Part shown: one piece after another, positions 1 through 6,798 of the stretch
Layout: every line of letters starts with the position of its first letter
Position numbering within the stretch: position 1 is the first letter of the stretch
DNA from: Gammaproteobacteria bacterium
Lineage (GTDB): Bacteria; Pseudomonadota; Gammaproteobacteria; Thiomicrospirales; Thiomicrospiraceae
Length of the DNA stretch: 9,899 nt
Direction: 5' to 3'
Assembly (NCBI GenBank): GCA_013153955.1
Contig: JAADDM010000166.1
Span: 1 to 9,899 of the forward strand
Position numbers and translations under genes: made by a program
Notes under the pieces: model-generated
Seen by the model: only the letters and a program-made list of their open reading frames with translations
Told to the model about the DNA's origin: nothing
The model's database searches: none

Positions 1-1033
1 AAATAGATTTATAAAGTGCAATCGGCATTTTTTCAGATTTTGCAATCATCGCTAAACGCTTCTGTGCACGTTTAACATCCCCACGAACGGCCTCCAAAGC
101 ATCTGCATGCTTTGGACTTTTTTCGATCAAGCGATCAATCATCTCATAATCCGTTTCAGACCCGACAAATGTCTCTAAGAAGATTGGACGCGGCACTTTA
201 ATATTACGTAAGACAATATCAACAATGACACGCTCTTGCTCACGAATAGAACCGATACGTGCTTTGATTGTACGAATCATTCTAACGGTAAACACAGGCG
301 TAATTTTTACGCCACGCAACAATTCAACAATCGCGTGAACCTTTTTAGCGGTTTTAGGGTCATCAGCCCCTTCTTTAAGGGCCGATGCTTGTGCAGCAGC
401 ACTTAACTTTTCAAGCGTCTTTAGAAACTTGGCCAGCTCTTCTTCATTGATACCATCTTCTTTTGGCTCTTGATTTGCTTCACTGTCAGGTGATAGCTCT
501 TCAATCGGAATATCAATTAAGTCTGCAGGGCGATAAAAGCCTTGTACAACATCAGCGATTTTACCTTCACCCGCTTCCATACGCTTAAAGGTGTCTAAAA
601 TGGTGATGGCAAACATTGGATAACGCGCTAGGGCATCAAGCATATCGCGGATACCGAACTCAATTCGCTTCGCAATATCCACTTCGCCATGTCGGGTTAA
701 TAGCTCAACCGATCCCATCTCACGCATATACATACGTACAGGGTCTGTTGTGCGACCAAATTCACCGTCGACTTCAGACAAGGCCGTTAAAGCCGCTTCA
801 GCGGCAGCTTCATCAAACACACCACCCTCTTGCGCAACCAGCTCATCTTCATCTGGTGCGCTGTCAAATAATTTAATACCAAAATCTTTTAGGATGGTTA
901 AAACCTGCCCTAGCTGATCTTCTTCAATGTCATCAGGCAAAACATCATTTACGTCTGCAAAGGTAAGGTAGCCGAGCTCCTTTGCGCGTTCAATCAAGTC
1001 TGTTAACTGTTGCTTTCTTTCGATCTTAGTCAT
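1..1033 (-). CDS. rpoD: RNA polymerase sigma factor RpoD (sigma-70), N-terminal part, cut by the window edge
   Basis: Primary sigma factor that directs RNA polymerase to housekeeping promoters. The first 344 codons are present; reading continues past base 1 with no stop. The N-terminus (MTKIERKQQLTDLIERAKEL) is sigma region 1.1, followed by an acidic stretch (about residues 57-93) and region 1.2 with the hallmark TTDPVRMYMREMGSVELLTR (95-114). The rest is the long non-conserved insert typical of proteobacterial RpoD. Core-binding region 2 and DNA-binding regions 3-4 lie outside the window. The ATG at 1033 has a GGGG Shine-Dalgarno six bases upstream. Last gene of the rpsU-yqeY-dnaG-rpoD order, 167 bases after dnaG. 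Identification is secure; only the 3' part is missing. Confidence 0.97.
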   Translation of the reverse strand, partial: MTKIERKQQLTDLIERAKELGYLTFADVNDVLPDDIEEDQLGQVLTILKDFGIKLFDSAPDEDELVAQEGGVFDEAAAEAALTALSEVDGEFGRTTDPVRMYMREMGSVELLTRHGEVDIAKRIEFGIRDMLDALARYPMFAITILDTFKRMEAGEGKIADVVQGFYRPADLIDIPIEELSPDSEANQEPKEDGINEEELAKFLKTLEKLSAAAQASALKEGADDPKTAKKVHAIVELLRGVKITPVFTVRMIRTIKARIGSIREQERVIVDIVLRNIKVPRPIFLETFVGSETDYEMIDRLIEKSPKHADALEAVRGDVKRAQKRLAMIAKSEKMPIALYKSI

Positions 1034-1115
1034 GTCATGCCCCGAAGTAATTTGAACTTATTTCTGCTTTTTAAGTATTTTGTTTTTGCTTTCGCTGTAA
1101 AAAGCGGAACGCGCA

Positions 1116-1135
1116 ATTATACCGAATATATTATA
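1116..1135 (-). promoter_or_regulatory. Possible rpoD promoter region with two TATAAT boxes
   Basis: Between dnaG and rpoD the minus strand carries two perfect TATAAT hexamers (1135-1130 and 1121-1116) in an AT-rich stretch. A TTTACA hexamer lies upstream, but its spacing (7 or 21 bases) fits neither box, so no complete -35/-10 pair can be named. A separate rpoD promoter would be reasonable, since E. coli also has internal promoters before rpoD. A hairpin with a 7-bp stem (one G-U pair) lies at about 1091-1109, in what would be the leader. Confidence 0.4.
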
Positions 1136-1139
1136 CACA
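1131..1139 (+). promoter_or_regulatory. DnaA-box match TTATACACA upstream of rpoD
   Basis: TTATACACA fits the DnaA-box consensus TTATMCACA. It overlaps the upstream TATAAT on the opposite strand, so a bound DnaA could block polymerase there. The sequence match is seen; binding and regulation are inference. Confidence 0.45.
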
Positions 1140-1200
1140 TGTTGTAAATTTCCCTTAAAAATGAGTGCGTTAGCCAACAAATAGCATGCCAAGCTCACTT

Positions 1201-2982
1201 TTACACACCTGAGCGCTTAAGAAATTCCTGTAGTTTGATCAATTCACTGTCACTCCAGCCAGATTGGCCTAAATTACCTTCATCTATCAAGCGAGCAAGT
1301 TGCAATACTGCCATTTGAAATTCAGCTTCCAAAAACCCCTGCTCATCTGGTATTGAGGAGAGCTGAATCAAATCAAGCTCCGCCTGATAACCTGCCTGCA
1401 CCATCCATTGGCTTGCAGACTCTGCAATAAACTGATTCACCTGCAATGTTTCAATCACACCGGCCAAAACAAGATAATCTCGACGGTTTCGCCGGTAAAA
1501 ATCCTGACTAAAACTCTGATCAAACACCTCTGCCCACTGAGGCCTTAAGAGTAAAATCCTAACGACCTTTAAAGGCAGGGTTATTACCTTACTGGTGATA
1601 GCTGAATCTGTTTTCAAGCGTGCATTCGGCTCTTTCTTAAATTGCGCAAAACCAGACCGAACATTCATCTGCTTTTCTACCCGCCAGGTAGGCAAGCCAA
1701 CCACCTCTGCCACACCTTCTGCCAGCAAAAACTGATAAAGATCATGCGCCGACTGCACGTAAGGCTGCGCCAGCGCAACCAACTGCTGACGACCCTCTAT
1801 GGAATCAACGGAAAAAGAGAGCTGTCTTTGTAGCCCTTGCAGCAAGAATGCGGACAAAGGCAGGGATGATGAGATACGCGCCTGAAACCCATCAAAGCCT
1901 TCTTTACGTACCATTGAATCAGGATCTTCGCCCTCAGGAAGAAAGAGAAACTTAACTGACTTCTCCCCCTCCATCATCGGCAAAACCAACTCCAAGGCTT
2001 TCCAAGCAGCTTTAAGCCCTGCCTTATCACCGTCGAAACAGAAGACAATCTCATTCACCTGCCTAAAAAGCATCTCAAGATGCTCAATGGTGGTTGCTGT
2101 CCCCAGAGTTGCTACCGCATTACGCACACCAAACTGCGCCAAAGCGACCACATCCATATAGCCTTCGACCACCAAAATATGATTAAATTTTTGGCGAGAT
2201 TGGCGCATCTCGTATAGGCCATAAAGCGCGTAACTTTTATGAAAAATAGGCGTTTCAGGTGAGTTTAGGTATTTTGGCTGCTCATCCCCCAGTACTCGCC
2301 CACCAAAGGCAACCACTCGACCTCGACCATCTCGAATAGGAAACATAATACGATGACGGAATCGGTCATATAACTTCCCCCCCTCTTTTTGAACAAGTAG
2401 GCCAACTTCAACCAACTGCTGTTTAAGCTTAGCATCAGCCTTTAAGCCTGAAACCAAACTGTCCCAGCCGGGTGGCGCAAAGCCAATGACAAACTCTTTG
2501 GCTATTTCGGCACTTAAACCTCGGTTTTTCAGATAACTTTTAGCTTCCGGAGAGTCTGCATGATCACGCAGTTGATGACGATAAAATTTCGTCGCTAAAT
2601 GCATCACATCATACAGATCATGCTGTTGCTGTTGCTTGACCTGTTGGGCTTTCTGTTTCTGGGGGGAGAGCTTCTCACGCGGTACTTCCATACCGTATTG
2701 AGCTGCCAAGGATTCAACCGCCTCAACAAAAGAGAGGCCATCATATTCCATTAAAAATTTGAGCGAGTCTCCGCTCGCACCACAACCAAAACAGTGGTAA
2801 AACTGCTTTACTTGACTGACATTGAATGAGGGAGATTTTTCATCATGAAAAGGGCAGCACGCCTTATAAGAGGTGCCTGCCTTTTTGAGCGGTACGCGTT
2901 CATTAATGACTTGCACAACATCTGCTCGAGATAGCAGACTCTCGATAAAGGAACGCGGGATTGATCCAGTCTTACCTGACAT
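1201..2982 (-). CDS. dnaG: DNA primase DnaG
   Basis: Makes the RNA primers for Okazaki fragments and leading-strand starts, recruited by the DnaB helicase. Numbering from the ATG at 2982 (593 aa, usual size): an N-terminal CHC2 zinc finger (cysteines and histidine in ACCPFHDEK, about 41-49, and CFGCG, 64-68), a glutamine-rich linker (about 108-121), the RNA-polymerase core, and the Toprim fold with catalytic Glu273 (VVEGYMDV) and the metal-binding Asp317/Asp319 (FDGDKAG). The C-terminal ~140 residues correspond to the helicase-binding domain. A longer reading from GTG at 2988 is open, but AAGG lies 7 bases before the ATG and only 1 base before the GTG, so the ATG is preferred. A terminator separates it from yqeY, and I see no convincing promoter of its own in the 131-base gap. 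A perfect DnaA box touches its ribosome binding site. Confidence 0.98.
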   Translation of the reverse strand: MSGKTGSIPRSFIESLLSRADVVQVINERVPLKKAGTSYKACCPFHDEKSPSFNVSQVKQFYHCFGCGASGDSLKFLMEYDGLSFVEAVESLAAQYGMEVPREKLSPQKQKAQQVKQQQQHDLYDVMHLATKFYRHQLRDHADSPEAKSYLKNRGLSAEIAKEFVIGFAPPGWDSLVSGLKADAKLKQQLVEVGLLVQKEGGKLYDRFRHRIMFPIRDGRGRVVAFGGRVLGDEQPKYLNSPETPIFHKSYALYGLYEMRQSRQKFNHILVVEGYMDVVALAQFGVRNAVATLGTATTIEHLEMLFRQVNEIVFCFDGDKAGLKAAWKALELVLPMMEGEKSVKFLFLPEGEDPDSMVRKEGFDGFQARISSSLPLSAFLLQGLQRQLSFSVDSIEGRQQLVALAQPYVQSAHDLYQFLLAEGVAEVVGLPTWRVEKQMNVRSGFAQFKKEPNARLKTDSAITSKVITLPLKVVRILLLRPQWAEVFDQSFSQDFYRRNRRDYLVLAGVIETLQVNQFIAESASQWMVQAGYQAELDLIQLSSIPDEQGFLEAEFQMAVLQLARLIDEGNLGQSGWSDSELIKLQEFLKRSGV

Positions 2983-2991
2983 ACTCACACC

Positions 2992-3000
2992 TTATCCACA
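2992..3000 (+). promoter_or_regulatory. Perfect DnaA box in the dnaG leader
   Basis: TTATCCACA is identical to the strongest E. coli oriC box type. It ends nine bases before the dnaG ATG on the coding strand (as TGTGGATAA) and shares two bases with the AAGG Shine-Dalgarno. About 0.08 perfect copies are expected by chance in a window of this length on both strands. Binding by DnaA is inferred. Confidence 0.55.
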
Positions 3001-3025
3001 GAAAAATACACAGCCCTATAAACGC

Positions 3026-3054
3026 AAAAACCCGCCAGTGAATCACTGGCGGGT
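3026..3054 (-). terminator. Intrinsic terminator between yqeY and dnaG
   Basis: A GC-rich perfect stem (3030-3040 with 3044-3054, 11 bp, loop AAT) is followed on the minus strand by a run of five T (3030-3026). It is placed like the E. coli T1 terminator between rpsU and dnaG, which keeps primase far less abundant than ribosomal protein S21. With no clear promoter below it, dnaG and rpoD probably depend partly on readthrough. Confidence 0.88.
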
Positions 3055-3103
3055 CTTATTTGGGTTGAAGTTATTTAAGGCTAAACAACTTGCACCAACA
3101 GAG

Positions 3104-3123
3104 TTAAGAAGAGAACTTCTTAA
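3104..3123 (-). repeat. Perfect 8-bp inverted repeat over the yqeY stop codon
   Basis: TTAAGAAG and CTTCTTAA (3104-3111, 3116-3123) pair around a four-base loop, covering the TAA stop of yqeY. It is AT-rich and lacks a following T run, so it is more likely a weak 3' mRNA structure upstream of the real terminator than a terminator itself. Confidence 0.5.
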
Positions 3124-3569
3124 GCTAACTTAGCTTTAATGAGCTTACTCACAACACCCATATCCGCACGGCCCTGCATCTTAGGCTTTAATAAGCCCAT
3201 GACTTTACCCATGTCTTGCATGGTTGCCGCGCCACTTGATGCCATTGCATCTTCGATAAGCGTGTTGATTTCTGCTTCGGTCAAAGCTTCAGGCATGAAA
3301 TCTTGAATCACAGTCATTTCATAGGCTTCTTGATCAGCTAAATCTGAACGTTCCGCATCCATAAACTGTTGATAAGAATCTCGACGCTGCTTCATTGCTT
3401 TATCCACAATGGCTAAAGCGGCCGCTTCGTCTACTGCAGCGCCTGAGTCAATTTCGACCTGTTTAATTGCAGCAATCAAAGAACGCACTACGATTAGGCG
3501 CTCTTTGTTCTTTGCTTTCATACAGGCTTTCATTTCAGCCGTTAGTTGTTGTTGCATTGTATTAGACAC
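3120..3569 (-). CDS. yqeY: GatB/YqeY domain protein
   Basis: Small soluble protein of the YqeY family, related to the tail domain of GatB, the tRNA-dependent amidotransferase subunit. The domain probably recognises tRNA or a tRNA synthetase, but a free-standing role is not established. The family's N-terminus is clear (QLTAEMKACMKAKNKERL, then RSLIAAIKQVEID), followed by the KQRRDSYQQF helix and the C-terminal helical region ending at LIKAKLA. Start is uncertain: TTG at 3581, GTG at 3569 or ATG at 3557 are all in frame. GTG is chosen because GGA lies seven bases upstream, whereas the ATG has no Shine-Dalgarno; ATG would give the length most like relatives. It follows rpsU by under 40 bases, as in Pseudomonas-type operons; E. 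coli lacks it here. A perfect DnaA box lies inside the gene. Confidence 0.93.
   Translation of the reverse strand: MSNTMQQQLTAEMKACMKAKNKERLIVVRSLIAAIKQVEIDSGAAVDEAAALAIVDKAMKQRRDSYQQFMDAERSDLADQEAYEMTVIQDFMPEALTEAEINTLIEDAMASSGAATMQDMGKVMGLLKPKMQGRADMGVVSKLIKAKLA
3400..3408 (+). promoter_or_regulatory. Perfect DnaA box inside yqeY
   Basis: A second TTATCCACA, in the same orientation as the one at dnaG and 408 bases from it. It encodes part of V-D-K in yqeY, so codon content may explain it. Sequence match seen; function inferred. Confidence 0.35.
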
Positions 3570-3586
3570 TAAATTATCCAATCCAA

Positions 3587-3802
3587 TTAGTACATACGAG
3601 TCGTACGACGGTTTTCACGAGATAAACGCTTAGCTAAACGCTTAACGGCTGCTGCCTTCATACGCTTCTTAGCCCATGTAGGCTTCTCATAATACTCACG
3701 CTTACGCGTTTCAGTTAACACACCTGCTTTTTCACAAGCACGCTTAAAACGACGTAGTGCTACGTCAAATGGTTCTGTATCTCTAATCTTTACGCTTGGC
3801 AT
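3587..3802 (-). CDS. rpsU: 30S ribosomal protein bS21
   Basis: Small basic ribosomal protein on the platform of the 30S subunit, near the 3' end of 16S rRNA, needed for initiation on natural mRNAs. All 71 residues are present, the family's usual length. The sequence starts MPSVKIRDTEPFDVALRRFK, continues with the conserved REYYEKP segment, and ends in a very basic tail (RLSRENRRTTRMY). The ATG at 3802 has AGG eight bases upstream. First gene of its unit, with a good promoter 78 bases upstream. E. coli rpsU is LexA-controlled; I see no CTG-N10-CAG LexA box here. Confidence 0.98.
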   Translation of the reverse strand: MPSVKIRDTEPFDVALRRFKRACEKAGVLTETRKREYYEKPTWAKKRMKAAAVKRLAKRLSRENRRTTRMY

Positions 3803-3879
3803 AATAATTACCTATTCATCTTTTTAATAATTCGGTTCGTATTCACCATGCAAGAAATGGAGAACAGCGGAAAAGGTGG

Positions 3880-3908
3880 ATTATAATTTTCTCTCTTGGT
3901 TTTTGCAA
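3880..3908 (-). promoter_or_regulatory. Sigma-70 promoter of the rpsU operon
   Basis: On the minus strand TTGCAA (3908-3903, four of six to consensus) is followed after exactly 17 bases by a perfect TATAAT (3885-3880). Transcription would start near 3873, giving a leader of about 70 bases before rpsU. It lies in the 175-base gap shared with the divergent tsaD, whose own promoter is not clear. Confidence 0.75.
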
Positions 3909-3977
3909 ACCTTTTTACAATAAAAGTTACTTTCTTTGGTAAAATTCAGCCTTTATTGAATAACAGAGATAAACACC

Positions 3978-5006
3978 ATGTTGGTACTCGGCATAGAAAG
4001 CTCTTGTGATGAAACAGGTATCGCACTTTACGATACCGATAAAGGCCTCATCGCAGACACCTTATATACACAAGTTGAACTTCATGCTCAGTATGGCGGC
4101 GTTGTACCAGAACTGGCTTCGCGCGACCACATTCGCAAGCTAACGCCGTTGATTATGCAAACGCTTGAAGAGGCCAATGTTCAGCGCAATGAACTTGATG
4201 GCATCGCTTATACCGCAGGCCCAGGGCTTATCGGTGCACTCTTAACAGGTACTTCGGTTGCACGAAGCCTTGCCTACGCATTGGACATTCCTGCGGTTGG
4301 CGTCCATCACATGGAAGGTCATCTGCTCGCCCCCATGCTCGAAGCCGAACAGCCTGAGTTCCCGTTTATCTGTCTGCTTATCTCTGGTGGGCACAGTATG
4401 ATCATTCGTGTCGATGGCATTGGGCAATATAAATTATTAGGCGAGACCCTTGATGATGCCGCGGGTGAAGCCTTTGATAAAACCGCCAAACTCCTTGAAC
4501 TTGGCTACCCCGGTGGACCAAAGGTCTCTAACTTAGCCTTAAAAGGCACAGAAGGACGCTATAAATTTCCTCGGCCTATGGTGGACAGACCCGGACTAGA
4601 CATGAGCTTTAGTGGCTTAAAAACCTATACCCGAAACACTTGGCTAAAGGCGGTCTCAGAAGATGATGCGACAGACCAAACCAAAGCGGATATCTGTCGC
4701 GCTTTTGAAATTGCGGTTGCCGACACCCTCACCATTAAGTGTAAGCGCGCCCTTGAACAAGAGGGCTTAAACCGTATCGTTGTCGCAGGCGGAGTCAGTG
4801 CTAACCGGGAGATTCGAGCCAAACTGGATGCACTCATGAAGAAGCGACGCGGTGAAACATTCTATCCGCGTTTAGAATTCTGTACCGACAATGGCGCAAT
4901 GATTGCCTATGCAGGCGCTCAGAGACTATTGGCTGGCCAATGCAATGATTTAAACTTTGCCGCGACACCAAGATGGTCACTAGAGGACTTAATACCGATT
5001 AAGTAA
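3978..5006 (+). CDS. tsaD: tRNA N6-threonylcarbamoyladenosine transferase TsaD
   Basis: Catalytic subunit of the TsaBDE complex; it transfers the threonylcarbamoyl group from TsaC/Sua5's product to A37 of ANN-decoding tRNAs, giving t6A. At 342 residues it is of normal length (E. coli about 337). Visible marks of the Kae1/TsaD family are the N-terminal GIESSCDETG (5-14), the metal-binding HMEGH with His111 and His115, ISGGHS (135-140), the AAGEAFDK substrate segment (161-168), FSGLKT (211-216), GGVSAN (271-276) and the third metal ligand Asp304 in CTDNGAM. The ATG at 3978 begins directly with the conserved MLVLGIESS, though the Shine-Dalgarno (AGAG) is weak. Transcribed away from rpsU, a widespread proteobacterial arrangement, and convergent with plsY. 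Confidence 0.98.
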   Translation: MLVLGIESSCDETGIALYDTDKGLIADTLYTQVELHAQYGGVVPELASRDHIRKLTPLIMQTLEEANVQRNELDGIAYTAGPGLIGALLTGTSVARSLAYALDIPAVGVHHMEGHLLAPMLEAEQPEFPFICLLISGGHSMIIRVDGIGQYKLLGETLDDAAGEAFDKTAKLLELGYPGGPKVSNLALKGTEGRYKFPRPMVDRPGLDMSFSGLKTYTRNTWLKAVSEDDATDQTKADICRAFEIAVADTLTIKCKRALEQEGLNRIVVAGGVSANREIRAKLDALMKKRRGETFYPRLEFCTDNGAMIAYAGAQRLLAGQCNDLNFAATPRWSLEDLIPIK

Positions 5007-5060
5007 TCCATCAACCCTACACCCAACTTCAAACCACCTCAATTAAACCTGCTCTCTTAA

Positions 5061-5111
5061 AACCACTAGGCCTACCTATTTACTGAATGAAATAGGCAGG
5101 CCTGGTTGTTT
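5061..5111. terminator. Shared hairpin terminator between convergent tsaD and plsY
   Basis: A long imperfect stem: AACC (5061-5064), AGGCCT (5068-5073) and CCTATTT (5075-5081) pair with AAATAGG (5090-5096), AGGCCT (5098-5103) and GGTT (5104-5107) around an eight-base loop. The plus strand continues with GTTT and the minus strand with TTTTAA, so it can serve both converging genes. Confidence 0.75.
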
Positions 5112-5133
5112 CAAAGCGTTATTAAACTTAACG

Positions 5134-5748
5134 CTACTCAACGTCCTTTTTGTGCTTAAACAACCCCTCTTCACCACTGATTAAGCGTTGAATATTGCCT
5201 TTGTGACGCCAGAATAAAAACACGGTCATGATGGCAGTATAAAACACCCAGCTGAACTCTCCCGATAAGAAATAAATATAAACAGGTGCAAGTGCTGTGG
5301 CAATAAGCGCCGATAGAGAGGATATTTTTAACCCCTTTGCGACAAACAACCAAGTACCGGCAACCGCAAGACCAATCGGTAGAGACAGTCCAAACATCAC
5401 CCCCAGCATGGTCGCCACGCCTTTTCCGCCTTTAAAGCCAAAAAAGATTGGGTAAAGATGACCAATAAACGCCATAAACCCAATAAGAATAATTAACTCA
5501 GGTTCTAGCCCTAGCCATTGCGCCACCAATACGGGCAACAAGCCTTTTAGCATATCGCCTACCAGCGTAATAGCTGCCGCCTTTTTACCTTTATCGCCGC
5601 CAATTCTAAGGACATTGGTTGCCCCAGGATTCCCTGAACCGCCCTCTCTTGGATCTGGTAACCCCATCAATTTACAGACAATAATCGCGGTTGAGATTGA
5701 GCCTAATAAATAAGCGCCAATCATAAACATCGTAACTTCTAATTCCAT
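5134..5748 (-). CDS. plsY: Glycerol-3-phosphate acyltransferase PlsY
   Basis: Inner-membrane enzyme that transfers an acyl chain from acyl-phosphate (made by PlsX) to glycerol-3-phosphate, the first step of phospholipid synthesis. The 204-residue protein is strongly hydrophobic with several membrane helices and carries the family's three motifs: GSIST near the N-terminus followed by GGSGNPGATNVLR (36-48), GHLYPIFFGFKGGKGVAT (96-113, glycerol-phosphate and acyl-phosphate site), and FWRHKGNIQRL (179-189) near the C-terminus. The ATG at 5748 has GGAAG five bases upstream. It is divergent from folB, with only 107 bases between the starts, and convergent with tsaD. Confidence 0.97.
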   Translation of the reverse strand: MELEVTMFMIGAYLLGSISTAIIVCKLMGLPDPREGGSGNPGATNVLRIGGDKGKKAAAITLVGDMLKGLLPVLVAQWLGLEPELIILIGFMAFIGHLYPIFFGFKGGKGVATMLGVMFGLSLPIGLAVAGTWLFVAKGLKISSLSALIATALAPVYIYFLSGEFSWVFYTAIMTVFLFWRHKGNIQRLISGEEGLFKHKKDVE

Positions 5749-5855
5749 GCGAACTTCCTAAAATAGTCAATTTGAATTATTTTACTAGAAGATTCCTAAT
5801 AGAAGTAGATAATAAGAGGCATTCTCATTCTCAAAATGAATCGATAAGGATTTTT

Positions 5856-6212
5856 ATGGACATTATTTTTATTCAAGGCCTGCAAACTCAAGCCATTATT
5901 GGTATTTATGAGTGGGAGCGAGAAAACAGACAGCCACTTCTCTTTGATATTGAGATGTCTGTGCCGATTCACTCGGCTGCACAGAGTGATGACATTAACG
6001 ATACAGTGGATTATGCTGCGGTCTCAAGCGAGGTCATCGCTTTAGTCGATGCCAGCCGCTTTGAACTGCTCGAAAGTCTAATTGAGGCCATTTGCGTGCA
6101 TATCTTTACACACCATGCTGCGGTTCAGAAGATTCAACTGAGTGTAAGCAAACCTCAAGCAGTTAAAGAGACTGAGACGGTCGGCCTTAGAATTGCCCGC
6201 CAGCGTACTTAA
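5856..6212 (+). CDS. folB: Dihydroneopterin aldolase FolB
   Basis: Cleaves 7,8-dihydroneopterin to 6-hydroxymethyl-7,8-dihydropterin and glycolaldehyde in folate synthesis; some family members also epimerise. The protein is 118 residues, the normal family length. Active-site residues expected from the E. coli enzyme are visible: Glu21 in GIYEWER, Tyr53 in TVDYAAV, Glu73 in LLESLIEAI and Lys99 in VSKPQAV. The frame is open upstream to an ATG at 5772, but that adds 28 residues without resemblance to the family. The ATG at 5856 has TAAGGA five bases before it and starts directly with the conserved MDIIFIQGLQ. Monocistronic, followed by a hairpin terminator. Confidence 0.96.
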   Translation: MDIIFIQGLQTQAIIGIYEWERENRQPLLFDIEMSVPIHSAAQSDDINDTVDYAAVSSEVIALVDASRFELLESLIEAICVHIFTHHAAVQKIQLSVSKPQAVKETETVGLRIARQRT

Positions 6213-6230
6213 GCCTTGTATCGCACACAA

Positions 6231-6275
6231 AAAAAGGCGTGTTAACTCAATACCGAGTCAAACATGCCTTTATTT
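6231..6275. terminator. Hairpin terminator after folB, probably bidirectional
   Basis: AAAGGC at 6233-6238 pairs with GCCTTT at 6266-6271; inside it TGTT/AACA and ACTC/GAGT extend the stem with one small bulge and a six-base loop (6249-6254). A run of A precedes it and TTTATTTAT follows, so it can end folB on the plus strand and also back up termination from the right. Confidence 0.75.
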
Positions 6276-6305
6276 ATAAAAAAGGGGCTTGTAAACCACC
6301 CTTTT
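6276..6305 (-). terminator. Intrinsic terminator of the FliG-like gene pair
   Basis: On the minus strand AAAAGGG (6305-6299) pairs with CCCTTTT (6286-6280) around a 12-base loop that may close further by GG/CC pairs, followed by more T (to 6278). It lies 27 bases past the stop of the second gene of the pair. Confidence 0.65.
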
Positions 6306-6332
6306 ATCAGCCCTTTAGCTGCCAAAATAGAA

Positions 6333-6788
6333 CTAAGCTTGTAGCTCTTTCTGCTCTTGCGCTGCCCGTTTAATGTGGTGCACCGCTTGCTCCATGTGCA
6401 GGCAAGCGTGCTGTTCACTGATTTTATCTAAGGCTAAATAGTCCTCTTCAAACTGTCGAGCATTCTGCTTGGATAGATTACGCAAGACCTTGTCATATAG
6501 CTCTCTTCCCCCAGACAAACGCACGATTGTCACTAACTGCTCAGGGGAGACTTGTGCTGAAAACTTTTGCATAATACGGTCATCTACCGCGGCCATCTTG
6601 CTAGCCAACGTGCGATAGGCGGCTAATTTTCTTTGTAGCGCTTCATCGTCAGCCCCCACTTTTTTATTTAACCGCTGGTCAATTACTTTTTGCAGTGCAC
6701 CGAGCGCTTCCGCAGGCAGTTCAAAGACCACTGGGCCAATCTCTAACTGGTACTCTCCTGATTGGCCACGATTTGCTTTAATATCCAT
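6333..6788 (-). CDS. Small FliG-C-like protein of unknown function (second gene of pair)
   Basis: I cannot name this gene. The 151-residue product is soluble, with no signal peptide or membrane helix. After a short strand-like N-terminus (E12-Y-x-L-x-I17-G18) comes a helical part that resembles the C-terminal domain of the flagellar rotor protein FliG: VDDRIMQKF (68-76), then SPEQLVTIVRLSGG (81-94), then KVLRNLSKQNARQFEEDYL (100-118), comparable to FliG's DDR-x-IQ, LREVD, ALKGA and RNMS-RAA stretches. It is about 23% identical to the product of the gene just upstream. An in-frame ATG at 6827 would overlap that gene, but the ATG at 6788 has AAGG eight bases before it and matches the paralogue's length. 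It begins ten bases after the upstream stop, so the two are co-transcribed. Gene existence is strong; the FliG relation is by eye only. Confidence 0.85.
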   Translation of the reverse strand: MDIKANRGQSGEYQLEIGPVVFELPAEALGALQKVIDQRLNKKVGADDEALQRKLAAYRTLASKMAAVDDRIMQKFSAQVSPEQLVTIVRLSGGRELYDKVLRNLSKQNARQFEEDYLALDKISEQHACLHMEQAVHHIKRAAQEQKELQA

Positions 6789-6798
6789 ACTAGACACC

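Noticed and set aside
616..876. 86-codon plus-strand reading frame across the beginning of rpoD
   Set aside because: It is antisense to the conserved region 1.1-1.2 of rpoD, has low-complexity His/Gln/Leu content and no ribosome binding site.
1030..1038. Two-codon upstream frame ATG-ACA-TGA overlapping the rpoD start as ATGA
   Set aside because: The GGGG Shine-Dalgarno is only one base before that ATG but well placed for the rpoD ATG, so coupling by a mini-ORF is unlikely.
3914..3945. TTTACA and TAAAAT as a tsaD promoter
   Set aside because: The spacer is 20 bases, longer than sigma-70 tolerates well; kept only as a note because tsaD must start transcription somewhere in this gap.
3803..3977. 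LexA (SOS) box in front of rpsU, as in E. coli
   Set aside because: No CTG-N10-CAG pattern is present in the leader or promoter region.
5772..5855. N-terminal extension of folB from the ATG at 5772
   Set aside because: The 28 extra residues do not look like the family and the internal ATG at 5856 has a much better ribosome binding site; the extension would also consume most of the plsY-folB promoter gap.
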